Assembly: GCA_002374095.1 (NCBI GenBank)
Contig: DFKY01000007.1
Location: 1 to 45,044 of the forward strand
Source: Lachnospiraceae bacterium UBA3633
GTDB lineage: Bacteria > Bacillota > Clostridia > Lachnospirales > Lachnospiraceae
Direction of reading: 5' to 3'
DNA length: 45,044 nucleotides
Both the position numbers and the translations under genes were made by a program. This document shows, piece after piece, positions 17,916 to 27,465 of the stretch; position 1 is the stretch's first letter; each line of letters starts with the position of its first letter. The notes under the pieces are model-generated. The model made no database searches, was not told where the DNA came from, and saw only the letters and a program-made list of their open reading frames with translations.

Positions 17916-19469
17916 CTACCTTCCTAATAATTCTTTATAAAGCTTTTTATACTCTCTTGCTGATGTCTTCCAAGAATAATCTTTTTTAGTTGTATTTTTA
18001 ACAAGTTCTTTAAATGTCTCTTTATCATCATAGTATAGACTTACAGCTTCCTTTATAGTAAAAAGCAGCTCATGAGCATTGATATTTTGGAAAGAAAATC
18101 CTGTACCTTCTTTTGTATATTTGTTGTATGGTTCTACTGTATCTTTTAAGCCCCCTGTCTTTCTCACTATAGGAAGAGTAAGATATCTCATCGCTATAAG
18201 TTGACTTAGACCACACGGCTCAAAAATACTTGGTACAAGTATTAGATCTGATGCTGCATATATTCTTCTTGATCTTCCTTCTGAGAAACAGATGCTTGAT
18301 GATACTTTTCCTTTATATTTATTTTCATAATATCTAAATGCATCTTCGTACTTTTTATCGCCTTGACCAAGAAGTATAAACTGCACATCAAGTGAATTGA
18401 TCATCTCTTCAAAAATAGTTGTAAGAAGGTCTAGTCCCTTTTGATCAGTGAGTCTACTTATAAGCCCTATCACACATTTATTTTCGTTTTCTTCAAGTCC
18501 AAGTTCTCTCTGTAATCCTATCTTATTTTTTGCCTTATCTTCAAAACTATCTATGTCATAGTTTACAAAAAGATTTTTATCGGTCTTTGGATTATACACA
18601 TCATAATCTATGCCGTTGATTATCCCTCTAAAGATACTTGCTCTTCTGCTAAATACTTCTTGTAAACCTTCACCATAAAAAACGTCTTTTACTTCTTCTG
18701 CATAAGTTGGACTTACAGTTGTGATATAGTCAGTATAATTGAGAGCCCCAAGCATAAAGTTAACTGCATTAGGTTCTAAAAGTTGCCTTTTTGCATTTGG
18801 ATATCTCTCCAGGTCAAGTGGATCTGCAAGCATTTTTGGATCAAACTTTCCTTGAAACTTAAGATTATGTATAGTAAAGATTGTTTTTATCTTTCTAAAT
18901 TTCTCAAGTCCCTGATACATCTCCCTAAGGTATACTGCAGAAAGTGCTGTATGCCAATCATTTAAGTGAAGTATGTCAGGATCAAAATCCATATACTCTA
19001 TTGATTCAAGTAGAGCTTTCGAAAAAAATGCTATCCTCTCGCCATCATCAAAGTAACCATATGCTTTATCTCTCTTAAAATAGTATTCGTTATCAAGAAA
19101 ATATATGATGACTCCTTTATACTTATATCTATAGAGTCCAAGGTATTGATTTCTCCAGCTAAATGGCACATAGAACTCTGCAATTTTCACCATGTCTTTT
19201 CTATACTCTTCTTTTATAGAAGAGAAAAGTGGCATAATAAGTCTTGCATCTACGCCTATGTCACAGAGATATCTTGGAAGAGCTCCTGCTACATCTCCAA
19301 GTCCTCCAGTCTTCATAAAAGGACTTGCCTCAAATGCAGCAAAAAGGACATTTACATCAGGCGGTATCTCTCTAATTACTTGCTCTTCTTCAAGTAGACC
19401 ATCTTTCTTAATCTCTTGATATGATGATTGGTTTTGCACTTGTTCCTTTATGTACTTCTCCATCCTCAA
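17916..19469 (-). CDS. glgA: Glycogen synthase (ADP-glucose type) with N-terminal extension
   Basis: A GT5 glycogen synthase that adds glucose from ADP-glucose to glycogen. The N-terminal NVLFAAFEASPFMKTGGLGDVAGALP region binds ADP-glucose; the GT-B C-terminal half has IGLISRLTDQKGLDL and the EPCGLSQLIAMRY motif. The protein has about 39 residues upstream of the usual start (family members normally begin near the NVLF strand). The start is either TTG at 19469, with GGAG 6 nt upstream, or ATG two codons later at 19463. Either way the gene overlaps glgD by about 56-62 nt, unusually long for this operon. No start codon exists in frame at the canonical position, so the extension appears real. Confidence 0.93.
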   Translation of the reverse strand: MRMEKYIKEQVQNQSSYQEIKKDGLLEEEQVIREIPPDVNVLFAAFEASPFMKTGGLGDVAGALPRYLCDIGVDARLIMPLFSSIKEEYRKDMVKIAEFYVPFSWRNQYLGLYRYKYKGVIIYFLDNEYYFKRDKAYGYFDDGERIAFFSKALLESIEYMDFDPDILHLNDWHTALSAVYLREMYQGLEKFRKIKTIFTIHNLKFQGKFDPKMLADPLDLERYPNAKRQLLEPNAVNFMLGALNYTDYITTVSPTYAEEVKDVFYGEGLQEVFSRRASIFRGIINGIDYDVYNPKTDKNLFVNYDIDSFEDKAKNKIGLQRELGLEENENKCVIGLISRLTDQKGLDLLTTIFEEMINSLDVQFILLGQGDKKYEDAFRYYENKYKGKVSSSICFSEGRSRRIYAASDLILVPSIFEPCGLSQLIAMRYLTLPIVRKTGGLKDTVEPYNKYTKEGTGFSFQNINAHELLFTIKEAVSLYYDDKETFKELVKNTTKKDYSWKTSAREYKKLYKELLGR

Positions 19470-20505
19470 TCACTACTCCTTTTTCGCAGATAACATTTTC
19501 AAGTATTGCTTTTGCCCCTATAAAACATTTTTGCATTATGATAGAATTTTTAATCTTTGCTCCTTCTTCAATGCATGTATTTCTAAATATAACTGAGTTT
19601 TCTATAGTTCCTTTTATAATTGAGCCCGTACCTACAAGTGCATTTTTAACTTTTGCTGATTCAAAATATTTTACTGGTGGTGCATCATGGATCTTTGTAT
19701 GTATAAGTCTATCACCCATAAAGAGTTCTTTCATAACTTTGCTATCAAGAAGTTCCCTTGATACATCCATATAATCTTTTACAGAGTTTATAGACCTTGC
19801 ATAACCTGTAAATTCATATGCAGCCACAGAAAGTCTCCCAAGATTTTCTGCTATGGCTTCTATAACGTCCATATAGCTATTATCTTTATACCAGTCTATG
19901 ATCCTAATTATGACATTTTTATCTATGAGAGTGCTATCAAGATAGAGATTAACTTTTTTCTCTTTTTTCTTTAATCTTCTTATAGATTTTACTCGTCCAC
20001 GATCATCAAAATCTATAACAATATCCCCTACATCTCCATCCATATTTTTCTTATAGACAAATGTTACATTGACATCTTTATCAAGATGATACTTTTCTAC
20101 ATCACGATAGTCTATATTATAAATCTTGCTACAAGTTGACATGACAAGTCTATCAAATCTTGTCCGCTCAAAGAACTGCATATTGCCTTTACAATCTCTG
20201 ATAGAAAACTTTCCTTTGCCAAGATCAAATCCATATGTTGAACCTGGAAGTATATATAGTCCACCTGACTTTCTTGACAAACCAAATTCTTTTCCTGATC
20301 CAAGATGATCCATAAGACTTCTATATAGATGCGGTGTAATGAGCCCTACTGATGTCATACCACTATTGACCATATTGGAAAGTGGAAAATCTATAAGCCT
20401 ATATCTGCTTCCAAAAGGGACAGCCGCTATAGGACGATGTGCTGTAAGCTTTCCAAATCGTGCATCATTGTAATTTGCTGATATTAATCCTGCTAATTTT
20501 TCCAT
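19408..20505 (-). CDS. glgD: GlgD, regulatory subunit-like ADP-glucose pyrophosphorylase homologue
   Basis: A 365-residue paralogue of GlgC: an N-terminal nucleotidyltransferase-like domain (MEKLAGLISANYNDARFGKL, SRYRLIDFPLSNMVNSGM) and a C-terminal left-handed beta-helix hexapeptide region (about 270-365). The catalytic GGxGxRL loop of GlgC is not conserved, consistent with the Firmicute GlgD role as a non- or weakly catalytic partner forming GlgC/GlgD ADP-glucose pyrophosphorylase. AGGGGG precedes the ATG. It lies between glgC (9-nt gap) and glgA (overlap). Confidence 0.93.
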   Translation of the reverse strand: MEKLAGLISANYNDARFGKLTAHRPIAAVPFGSRYRLIDFPLSNMVNSGMTSVGLITPHLYRSLMDHLGSGKEFGLSRKSGGLYILPGSTYGFDLGKGKFSIRDCKGNMQFFERTRFDRLVMSTCSKIYNIDYRDVEKYHLDKDVNVTFVYKKNMDGDVGDIVIDFDDRGRVKSIRRLKKKEKKVNLYLDSTLIDKNVIIRIIDWYKDNSYMDVIEAIAENLGRLSVAAYEFTGYARSINSVKDYMDVSRELLDSKVMKELFMGDRLIHTKIHDAPPVKYFESAKVKNALVGTGSIIKGTIENSVIFRNTCIEEGAKIKNSIIMQKCFIGAKAILENVICEKGVVIEDGEVHKGTSAKPIIISRD

Positions 20506-20514
20506 ATGTGCCCC

Positions 20515-21651
20515 CTATTTATACACTTCATTGTCGCCAATTAGTGCTATCTCGGCGTTCTTTGCACTTGAGCCAAGTTTCGCTTTACTGTTTATCACAC
20601 TACCTTCGCCCACTATAGCTCGGGTTACCTTTGCTCCTGCTTTTACATGCACATTTGGCAAAAGTATTGAGTTTGTAACTTCTGCACCTTTCTCTACTAC
20701 TACATTGGTTGACAATATCGAATTTGTAACTTTTCCATCTATCACACAGCCATTGCAGAGAAGGCTCTTCTCGACTTTACCTGTACTTCCTACAAAGTGT
20801 GGTGGTGATATATTGGAATTAGAATATATTCTCATGTCTCTATCAAATATATCAATATGTGGATCATCTTTTAATAAATCCATATTGGCTTCATAGTAGC
20901 TATCTATAGTTCCTATATCTTTCCAGTAGCCTTTGAACTCATAAGCATAAAGTCTTTTTTCTTCTTTTAAAAGATTAGGGATTATGTTTTTACCAAAATC
21001 ATGTTCACTTTTTTTGTCAGTGCTATCTTCTATAAGTGCTTTTCTAAGCACGCTCCAAGTAAATATATATATGCCCATGGATGCAAGAGTACTTTCAGGC
21101 TTCTTTGGTTTCTCTGTAAACTTAGTTATATGAAGCTCTTCATCTACAGACATGATTCCAAAACGACTTGCTTCTTCAATGCTTACATTGATAACAGATA
21201 CAGTAAGATCTGCTCCAACTTTTTTATGATACTTAAGCATCTCATTGTAATCCATCTTATAAAGATGATCACCTGATAATATAAGCACATACTTTGGATT
21301 TATGCTATCTATAAAATCAATATTCTTAAATATAGCATCAGCTGTACCATCATACCAAGATCCACCTTCTTCAGTAAAGTATGGAGGCAAAAGACTCACT
21401 TGACCATTTAATCCATCAAGATCCCAACCTTCTCCATTACCAATATACGAATTAAGTAGATAAGGTTTATACTGAGTCAAGATTCCCACTGTATTGATGT
21501 CGCTATTGATACAATTAGATAGAGCGAAATCAATAATCCTGTACTTACCTCCAAAAGAAACTGCCGGTTTTGCTATTCTTTTTGTAAGTGCTTTAAGTCG
21601 ACTTCCTTGTCCGCCTGCAAGTAGCATTGCTATACATTCTTTTTGTTGCAT
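20515..21651 (-). CDS. glgC: Glucose-1-phosphate adenylyltransferase
   Basis: A 378-residue catalytic ADP-glucose pyrophosphorylase making ADP-glucose from ATP and glucose-1-phosphate, the committed step of glycogen synthesis. The N-terminal loop LLAGGQGSRLKALTKRIAKPAV, the KYRIIDFALSNC segment, the catalytic-site region ILSGDHLYKMDY and the FTEKP sugar-phosphate motif are present. The C-terminal beta-helix hexapeptides run from about residue 280. AGGAGGAG precedes the ATG at 21651. Confidence 0.96.
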   Translation of the reverse strand: MQQKECIAMLLAGGQGSRLKALTKRIAKPAVSFGGKYRIIDFALSNCINSDINTVGILTQYKPYLLNSYIGNGEGWDLDGLNGQVSLLPPYFTEEGGSWYDGTADAIFKNIDFIDSINPKYVLILSGDHLYKMDYNEMLKYHKKVGADLTVSVINVSIEEASRFGIMSVDEELHITKFTEKPKKPESTLASMGIYIFTWSVLRKALIEDSTDKKSEHDFGKNIIPNLLKEEKRLYAYEFKGYWKDIGTIDSYYEANMDLLKDDPHIDIFDRDMRIYSNSNISPPHFVGSTGKVEKSLLCNGCVIDGKVTNSILSTNVVVEKGAEVTNSILLPNVHVKAGAKVTRAIVGEGSVINSKAKLGSSAKNAEIALIGDNEVYK

Positions 21652-21707
21652 ATACTATCTCCTCCTCTCGTAACTACTTAATTTTTTATTACAGAAATGA
21701 AGTTCAC

Positions 21708-24122
21708 TTATTTCCAAATCTCTTCGTAATACTCTCTTATCGTCCTATCTGATGAAAAGAATCCAGCTTTAGCAATATTGACAAGTGACATCTGGTTCCA
21801 TCTTCTTCTGTCATTTACATAGATATCAATAAGCTCATTAGATTTCTTTATATAGTCATCAAAGTCTTCTATAACCATATATGTATCACCATATTTAAAT
21901 AACTCGTCATATATATCAAAAAAATCTACCTTATTATTTTTGCTGATGCCAGAAAGAAGCTCATTTCTTATCTCAAAAAGTCTTTTATCGCTATCTGCTA
22001 TCTTATCAGGGAAATATCCTGCTTTTTTGACTATCGGAACTTCGTTTTCACGAAGTCCAAAAATCTTGATATTGTCATCCCCTACAAGACTATGTATCTC
22101 TACATTTGCGCCATCCATAGTGCCAAGTGTTATGGCACCATTGAACATAAACTTCATATTGCCAGTGCCAGATGCTTCTTTTCCTGCAAGTGATATCTGC
22201 TCACTTATGTCTGCAGCTGGATAGATTATCTCACCATTTGTCACACAGAAATTTTCTATAAATACAACTTTGATAAATTTACTTACATCAGGATCACCAT
22301 TTACAAGGTCAGCTATAGTGTTATAAAGTTTTATAGTCTTCTTTGCAAATGCATAACTTCCAGCAGCTTTTCCTGCCATCACAAAAGTCTCTGGATATGG
22401 ATTTACTATGTTTCCATTCTTTATGCCATTGTATGTATTCAATATTTTAAGCATAAAGAGAAGCTGTCTCTTGTAGGCGTGAATTCTTTTTACCTGTATA
22501 TCAAAAATTGAATTAGGATCTACTTCTATGCCATTATGTTCTTTTATATATTTTGCAAGATTTATTTTATTTTGATATTTAACTCTCGACAATTCATCAA
22601 GTAAATGATTATCTTCTTTATGGTCAAGTAGTTTTTCAAGTTTTGCTGCATCTCTTTTGAAATCTGATCCTATAGTTTTCTCAATAAGATTCGTAAGTTC
22701 TTCATTGGCCGATAACAAAAATCTTCTAAAACTTACACCATTGGTTTTGTTGCAAAACTTTTCTGGCATGATGCTTGACAATTCTTTGAGCGTCTCTTTC
22801 TTTATAATCTCAGAGTGTATCCCTGCCACACCATTGACATGATGGCTACAGATGACAGATAAAACTGGCATATTGACCATACCATCATATAATATAGAGT
22901 TTCCTACAGTCCTTGGTACTGTATGCCCTGCTTCTCTGTCAAGCTTTTCAAAAAATCTTCTATTGATCTCATCAATTATCATATAGATTCTTGGCACTAC
23001 TTTTTGCATAAGTTCTATTGGCCACTTTTCAAGTGCCTCTGGCATGACAGTATGATTGGTATAAGCTATTGTTCTCGTCATGATATCATATGCTTTATCC
23101 CATGGCACATCATGTTCATCAAGGAGCACTCTCATAAGTTCTGGTATACACATAGTAGGATGAGTGTCATTGATATGTATTGCTACTTTCTCAGGGAATA
23201 AATCCCAACTATCTGTACCATATCCTTTCACAAAACGTCTCACTATGTCTTGAACTCCTGCTGATACAAGTACATATTCTTGTTCAAGACGAAGTCTTTT
23301 TCCTACAGCATTTCTATCATCAGGATAAAGTATGGTAGTTATAGCTTCTATCTCATTTCTATGCTTCACTGCAGTAGAGTAATCACCATTATTGAAAGCA
23401 TCAAGATCAAATTTTTCATCTTTTGGCGTCGCATACCATAGCCTTAAAGTATTGACATGTTCTACACCATAACCAACGATTGGTATATCATATGGTACAG
23501 CTCTCACTTCTCTGTAATTTCTATAGTGGAACTTAAAATTTCCATCAACCCACTCTCTATCTACTACACCACCAAGCTTAACCATCTGAACTCTATCATT
23601 TCTTCTATCTTCAAAAGGATACGCATTCAAAAGCCAATTATCAGGAAGCTCAATTTGTTCTCCATCTACAATCTTTTGCTTAAAAAGTCCAAATCTATAT
23701 CTAAGCCCCATGCCCATAGCATTGATGCCAAGTGATGCAAGTGAATCCATAAAGCATGCTGCAAGTCTTCCAAGTCCACCATTGCCAAGTCCTGGATCTG
23801 CCTCTTCATTGAAAATCTCTTCAAGGTCAAAGCCCAGCTCTTTCATGCCAGATCTTACTTTATCAAGTAATCCAAAATTTACCAGATAATCTTTAAGGAG
23901 TCTGCCTATTAAAAACTCCATAGAAAAGTAATATATCTCTTTTTCATGATTCTCAAAAGTTTTCTTTACATTTTCAGATCTTTTTTGCTTTGCTACTGAT
24001 ATAAGCATATGGCATAAAGTCTCATATGCTTCTCTTACAGATAAAGTCTCTGCTTCTTTTCCGTGAACTATTTTTGCATAATTCTTAAAATCTTCTACAA
24101 AGTTTTTCTTACTAAAATCCAT
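21708..24122 (-). CDS. glgP: Glycogen/maltodextrin phosphorylase
   Basis: A GT35 phosphorylase of 804 residues, normal for the family, releasing glucose-1-phosphate from glycogen ends. The PLP site KEASGTGNMKFMFNG near residue 640, the N-terminal FSMEFLIGRLL...GLGNGGLGRLAACFMDS and the active-site region HINDTHPTM are visible. GAGGT precedes the ATG. It lies between glgB (21-nt gap) and glgC (56-nt gap), so synthesis and breakdown enzymes share one transcript. Confidence 0.97.
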   Translation of the reverse strand: MDFSKKNFVEDFKNYAKIVHGKEAETLSVREAYETLCHMLISVAKQKRSENVKKTFENHEKEIYYFSMEFLIGRLLKDYLVNFGLLDKVRSGMKELGFDLEEIFNEEADPGLGNGGLGRLAACFMDSLASLGINAMGMGLRYRFGLFKQKIVDGEQIELPDNWLLNAYPFEDRRNDRVQMVKLGGVVDREWVDGNFKFHYRNYREVRAVPYDIPIVGYGVEHVNTLRLWYATPKDEKFDLDAFNNGDYSTAVKHRNEIEAITTILYPDDRNAVGKRLRLEQEYVLVSAGVQDIVRRFVKGYGTDSWDLFPEKVAIHINDTHPTMCIPELMRVLLDEHDVPWDKAYDIMTRTIAYTNHTVMPEALEKWPIELMQKVVPRIYMIIDEINRRFFEKLDREAGHTVPRTVGNSILYDGMVNMPVLSVICSHHVNGVAGIHSEIIKKETLKELSSIMPEKFCNKTNGVSFRRFLLSANEELTNLIEKTIGSDFKRDAAKLEKLLDHKEDNHLLDELSRVKYQNKINLAKYIKEHNGIEVDPNSIFDIQVKRIHAYKRQLLFMLKILNTYNGIKNGNIVNPYPETFVMAGKAAGSYAFAKKTIKLYNTIADLVNGDPDVSKFIKVVFIENFCVTNGEIIYPAADISEQISLAGKEASGTGNMKFMFNGAITLGTMDGANVEIHSLVGDDNIKIFGLRENEVPIVKKAGYFPDKIADSDKRLFEIRNELLSGISKNNKVDFFDIYDELFKYGDTYMVIEDFDDYIKKSNELIDIYVNDRRRWNQMSLVNIAKAGFFSSDRTIREYYEEIWK

Positions 24123-24143
24123 TGGTACTACCTCTTATATAAT

Positions 24144-26285
24144 TTAATTTTTATTTGTTGCTTTTAATTTAAATATAAGTGCTGAAAGTCGTGGGACTTT
24201 TACTTCTATATAGTTGTCTTTCCCGTGAACTTTAGGTGCAATCTTTTTAAGTTTTGCTTCTTTTTGCGGGCTCGCAAAGCTCGCCCCTACACTATCTACG
24301 CTCACTTCTATACTATCTGCACTCGCTTCTACATCATCTGCATTCGCCTTTAAACTATCCGTACTCGCACTTACATTGTCTATATTCTCTTCTACATCAC
24401 AAATATTCTTTTCAAGCTCTTTTATATCATCATTAATATTTTTACTTTTAATTATACTATCATTAATACAAGTTCCTGTGCCGCCCCATTTTTTATCATT
24501 TGAGTTGATAATCTCTTCATATTCGCCTGGCACATTGACCCCAAGCTTAAAACTTTCTATCTCATCTTTTCCAAAATTAAGTATCACTATACATCTATCA
24601 CTTGGATCAAGAGCAATTCTTTCATATATAAATATGTGTTGCTTGCTATTATTTGCATCAATAAAATCAAATCCTTCCCAGACCTTCATATCTTTCTCAT
24701 AAAATGCTTTTTCTTTTAGATACAAATTGTTGATAGTTTTCACAAAGTCGTGGTGTTTTTTATGTTTTTCATTATCAAGTAAAAACCACTCCAAGCTCTC
24801 ATAATATCTCCACTCTATAAATTCAGGAATTTCATTGCCCATGAAATTAAGTTTTGCACCAGGACGAGTAAGTTGATATGTAGCTAAAACTTTTACCTGT
24901 GCAAATTTTTCATCATAATTGCCTGGCATCTTGTTGATAATAGATGCTTTCCCATGAACTACTTCATCATGGCTGAGTGAGAGTACATAATTTTCAGCTT
25001 CAGCATAAGACATAGAGAAAGTAAACATATTGTGGTTTCCTTCTCTATAAGGAAAATCTGATTTTAAATAATTAAGCGTGTCATGCATCCAGCCCATATC
25101 CCATTTGTAGTGAAATCCAAGTCCACCTACATCAGCAGGCTTTGTGACATTGGGCCAAGCTGTAGACTCTTCAGCTATCGTTATGACACCTTTATACTTT
25201 TCGCCTACAAGTTTATTTAAATTTTGTATAAATGATATTGCTTCAAGATTTCCTTCATCACCATATTTGTTGAAAACTTTTTCTGATGGGTTATCTACAC
25301 CATAATTTAGATAAAGCATACTTGATACTCCATCAAAGCGGACTCCATCTATATGAAATTTATCAAGTAAGAAAAAGAGTGACGAATTAAGAAATGACAC
25401 TACTTCTTTCTTTCCATAGTTAAATGTCATCGTCCCCCAATGCTTATGCTCTTTTCCATCATATACGCGATCCCCATCAAAATATCTAAGCCCATGCTCA
25501 TCCATGCAAAAATGCCCTGGTACCCAATCAAGTATTACAAAGATTCCATTCTTGTGGCACTCATTTACAAAATACATAAAGTCATGTGGTATCCCATATC
25601 TTGATGTGATAGCAAAGTAGCCCGTATCTTGATATCCCCACGACCCATCATAAGGGTGCTCATTTAGTGGCATTATCTCTATATGCGTATAACCCATCTC
25701 TTTTACATATGGGATTAGTTTCTCTGCAAGTTCCCTATAAGTCAAGAAATCAGCAGCTGGCACATCATCAGGTTTATCTCTCCATATGTCAGTACCCCTT
25801 TGCATAAATGATCCAAAGTGCACTTCATATATATTTTTTGGCTTATTAAAATGCTCGTCCTTTTTTCTCTCTTCTATAAACTTACCATCAGTCCAATCAA
25901 ACTTTTCTTCTATATTATAGACTTTAGATGCTGTGCCAGGACGGACTTCAGCGTGAAATGCATATGGATCAGCCTTATATATATCGCGATACTCTTTTGT
26001 CGTTATAAGATACTTATACATATCATATTGCTTTAGACCTTCTATAAATACTATAAAGCATCCTGTGTCATCAATCTTACTCATCTCGCATTCTTCAGTT
26101 TTTTTCCAATTGTTGAATTCTCCTACTACAAAAACTTTTACAGCATTTGGTGCATACACAAGAAATCTAACACCAGATTTTCCATTATGGTCTATAAGAT
26201 GAGCACCAAAAATATTATATGACTCATAATCAAGTCCATTGTTAAAAAGATAAATCTGCTCCTTTGATACTCCAAAAAGCTCCAT
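24144..26285 (-). CDS. glgB: 1,4-alpha-glucan branching enzyme with heptad-repeat insertion
   Basis: A 713-residue GH13 branching enzyme creating alpha-1,6 branches in glycogen. An N-terminal CBM48 (about 25-130) precedes the barrel, which has DGVRFDGVSSMLY (nucleophile Asp), ITIAEEST (acid/base Glu) and LSLSHDEVVHGK. The C-terminal all-beta domain is interrupted between GGTGTC and the final APKVHGKDNYIEVKVP.LSALIFKLK. The insert, about residues 612-680, contains seven-residue repeats (VEASADS, IEVSVDS, VGASFAS types) encoded by 21-bp DNA repeats plus a dispersed GC-rich element. The insert looks coiled-coil-like and is absent from usual branching enzymes; it sits in a surface loop and need not abolish activity. 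The ATG is 2 nt from the upstream gene's stop, with GAGG 5 nt before it. Confidence 0.96.
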   Translation of the reverse strand: MELFGVSKEQIYLFNNGLDYESYNIFGAHLIDHNGKSGVRFLVYAPNAVKVFVVGEFNNWKKTEECEMSKIDDTGCFIVFIEGLKQYDMYKYLITTKEYRDIYKADPYAFHAEVRPGTASKVYNIEEKFDWTDGKFIEERKKDEHFNKPKNIYEVHFGSFMQRGTDIWRDKPDDVPAADFLTYRELAEKLIPYVKEMGYTHIEIMPLNEHPYDGSWGYQDTGYFAITSRYGIPHDFMYFVNECHKNGIFVILDWVPGHFCMDEHGLRYFDGDRVYDGKEHKHWGTMTFNYGKKEVVSFLNSSLFFLLDKFHIDGVRFDGVSSMLYLNYGVDNPSEKVFNKYGDEGNLEAISFIQNLNKLVGEKYKGVITIAEESTAWPNVTKPADVGGLGFHYKWDMGWMHDTLNYLKSDFPYREGNHNMFTFSMSYAEAENYVLSLSHDEVVHGKASIINKMPGNYDEKFAQVKVLATYQLTRPGAKLNFMGNEIPEFIEWRYYESLEWFLLDNEKHKKHHDFVKTINNLYLKEKAFYEKDMKVWEGFDFIDANNSKQHIFIYERIALDPSDRCIVILNFGKDEIESFKLGVNVPGEYEEIINSNDKKWGGTGTCINDSIIKSKNINDDIKELEKNICDVEENIDNVSASTDSLKANADDVEASADSIEVSVDSVGASFASPQKEAKLKKIAPKVHGKDNYIEVKVPRLSALIFKLKATNKN
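24267..24290. repeat. Dispersed GC-rich 24-nt element inside glgB
   Basis: Begins CGGGCTCGCA and ends GCTCGCCCCTAC. It encodes VGASFASP (residues 666-673) on the minus strand. The last 12 nt are identical to 10686-10697 in the intergenic cluster. Confidence 0.8.
24291..24416. repeat. Tandem 21-bp repeat (about six units) in glgB encoding heptads
   Basis: Six consecutive 21-nt units begin at 24291, 24312, 24333, 24354, 24375 and 24396; the typical unit is ACTATCTGCACTCGCTTCTA plus one base. They decay towards the high-coordinate end. They encode seven-residue units with a hydrophobic residue first (IEVSVDS, VEASADS, LKANADD, VSASTDS, VEENIDN). Confidence 0.85.
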
Positions 26286-26287
26286 AA

Positions 26288-27451
26288 CTACCTCATCATG
26301 ATATTGGTATATCCATACCTTATCTTCAAAAATCCATATTTTATAAAATCATCATAGTAATCTTCCACATACCGTGCAAGATAGCCATCACGAAGGCTTT
26401 CGTTGACTCTATACATCGTAGTGATTGGCTTTGCATTTGAATCATTATTTAAGAAAGAGTTGTTTATGATATCTACATTGTCATGCACATCTATTCCTGC
26501 GTCAAGTACTATATTGGTGAAATCATAATTATCATCATAGTAATAGTATCCATCTTCCACACCATTATAATTGGCCTCTGCAACTATATGTATGCTATCA
26601 TGCACATCTATTGCGAGAAATTTATTCATAACGCTTGAATCAGCAACTCTTTTTTCAAAATACTCAAGATATATTCTATATCTATCATTATACTTTTTTA
26701 TACTTATATTGAGTTCTATTGTCTCTGCGTCAAAATCTTCGCTCATCAGAACTCTTTTATCAAGCAGATATGGCACACCATTATTTAATTTTACTATATC
26801 AAGAACTATACTTTTTGGATAATTTTCACTCAACACATTGGTTGTGATTTTAAAAATAGCAAGCTCTGGCTTCAGGTCTCCATCAAAGTCATTGATTGCA
26901 TATCCTATCACACCATTATATACGTTTTTCTCGCTTTCACCATTTGCATATATATAATTTTCTTCATGATAATTGGTGAGATTGCCCGACTGAATTAAAT
27001 CAGCATTATAATAATAAAGTAATGCTTTTTTATCTGCTTCACTAAATGTAGGCTCCCTATACGGATTATTATTTAACATTCCATAGATATTTTTATAATA
27101 CTGAAATTCAAGTGGATTTAGATTTTTAATGGCATCCACATACTTTAATTGTTCTTCTATGATAGATGAATCAATATAATTATCTGGTAGCTCAGCTAAA
27201 GTATTTTTCTCCATCGCCTTTTTATATTGCTCAAATATTGATATATCTGGAGTCTCACTTATCACTGGACTTGCTGCATAAACTACACTTATGCCTTCAT
27301 TTACATAAGCAATCTTAAAAATACTGCAACACAAAATAAGCAGAATCCCAAGTCTCCACTCTTTTTTCAACGCAAAAAACACTTTGCATTTCAACAAATT
27401 CATATGCCTATATTTTAGCATTATTTCAGAAGATTCGCAATAAAAACTCAT
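26288..27451 (-). CDS. Secreted protein of unknown function, first gene of the glycogen operon
   Basis: A 387-residue frame, not assigned to a family. Several in-frame starts exist: Met1 at 27451, Met11 at 27421 and Met17 at 27403. The Met17 form gives a good export signal (Lys-rich n-region, then LGILLILCCSIFKIAYV). None has a clear ribosome site, so the start is uncertain. The mature part has an acidic calcium-loop-like segment NDFDGDLKPELAIF, as in FG-GAP/EF-hand-like secreted proteins, and is rich in Tyr, Asn and Asp. It ends 2 nt before the glgB ATG, so it is cotranscribed with an intracellular glycogen pathway although it appears extracytoplasmic. Its role is unknown. Confidence 0.7.
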   Translation of the reverse strand: MSFYCESSEIMLKYRHMNLLKCKVFFALKKEWRLGILLILCCSIFKIAYVNEGISVVYAASPVISETPDISIFEQYKKAMEKNTLAELPDNYIDSSIIEEQLKYVDAIKNLNPLEFQYYKNIYGMLNNNPYREPTFSEADKKALLYYYNADLIQSGNLTNYHEENYIYANGESEKNVYNGVIGYAINDFDGDLKPELAIFKITTNVLSENYPKSIVLDIVKLNNGVPYLLDKRVLMSEDFDAETIELNISIKKYNDRYRIYLEYFEKRVADSSVMNKFLAIDVHDSIHIVAEANYNGVEDGYYYYDDNYDFTNIVLDAGIDVHDNVDIINNSFLNNDSNAKPITTMYRVNESLRDGYLARYVEDYYDDFIKYGFLKIRYGYTNIMMR

Positions 27452-27465
27452 GTGGAATGTATTGG

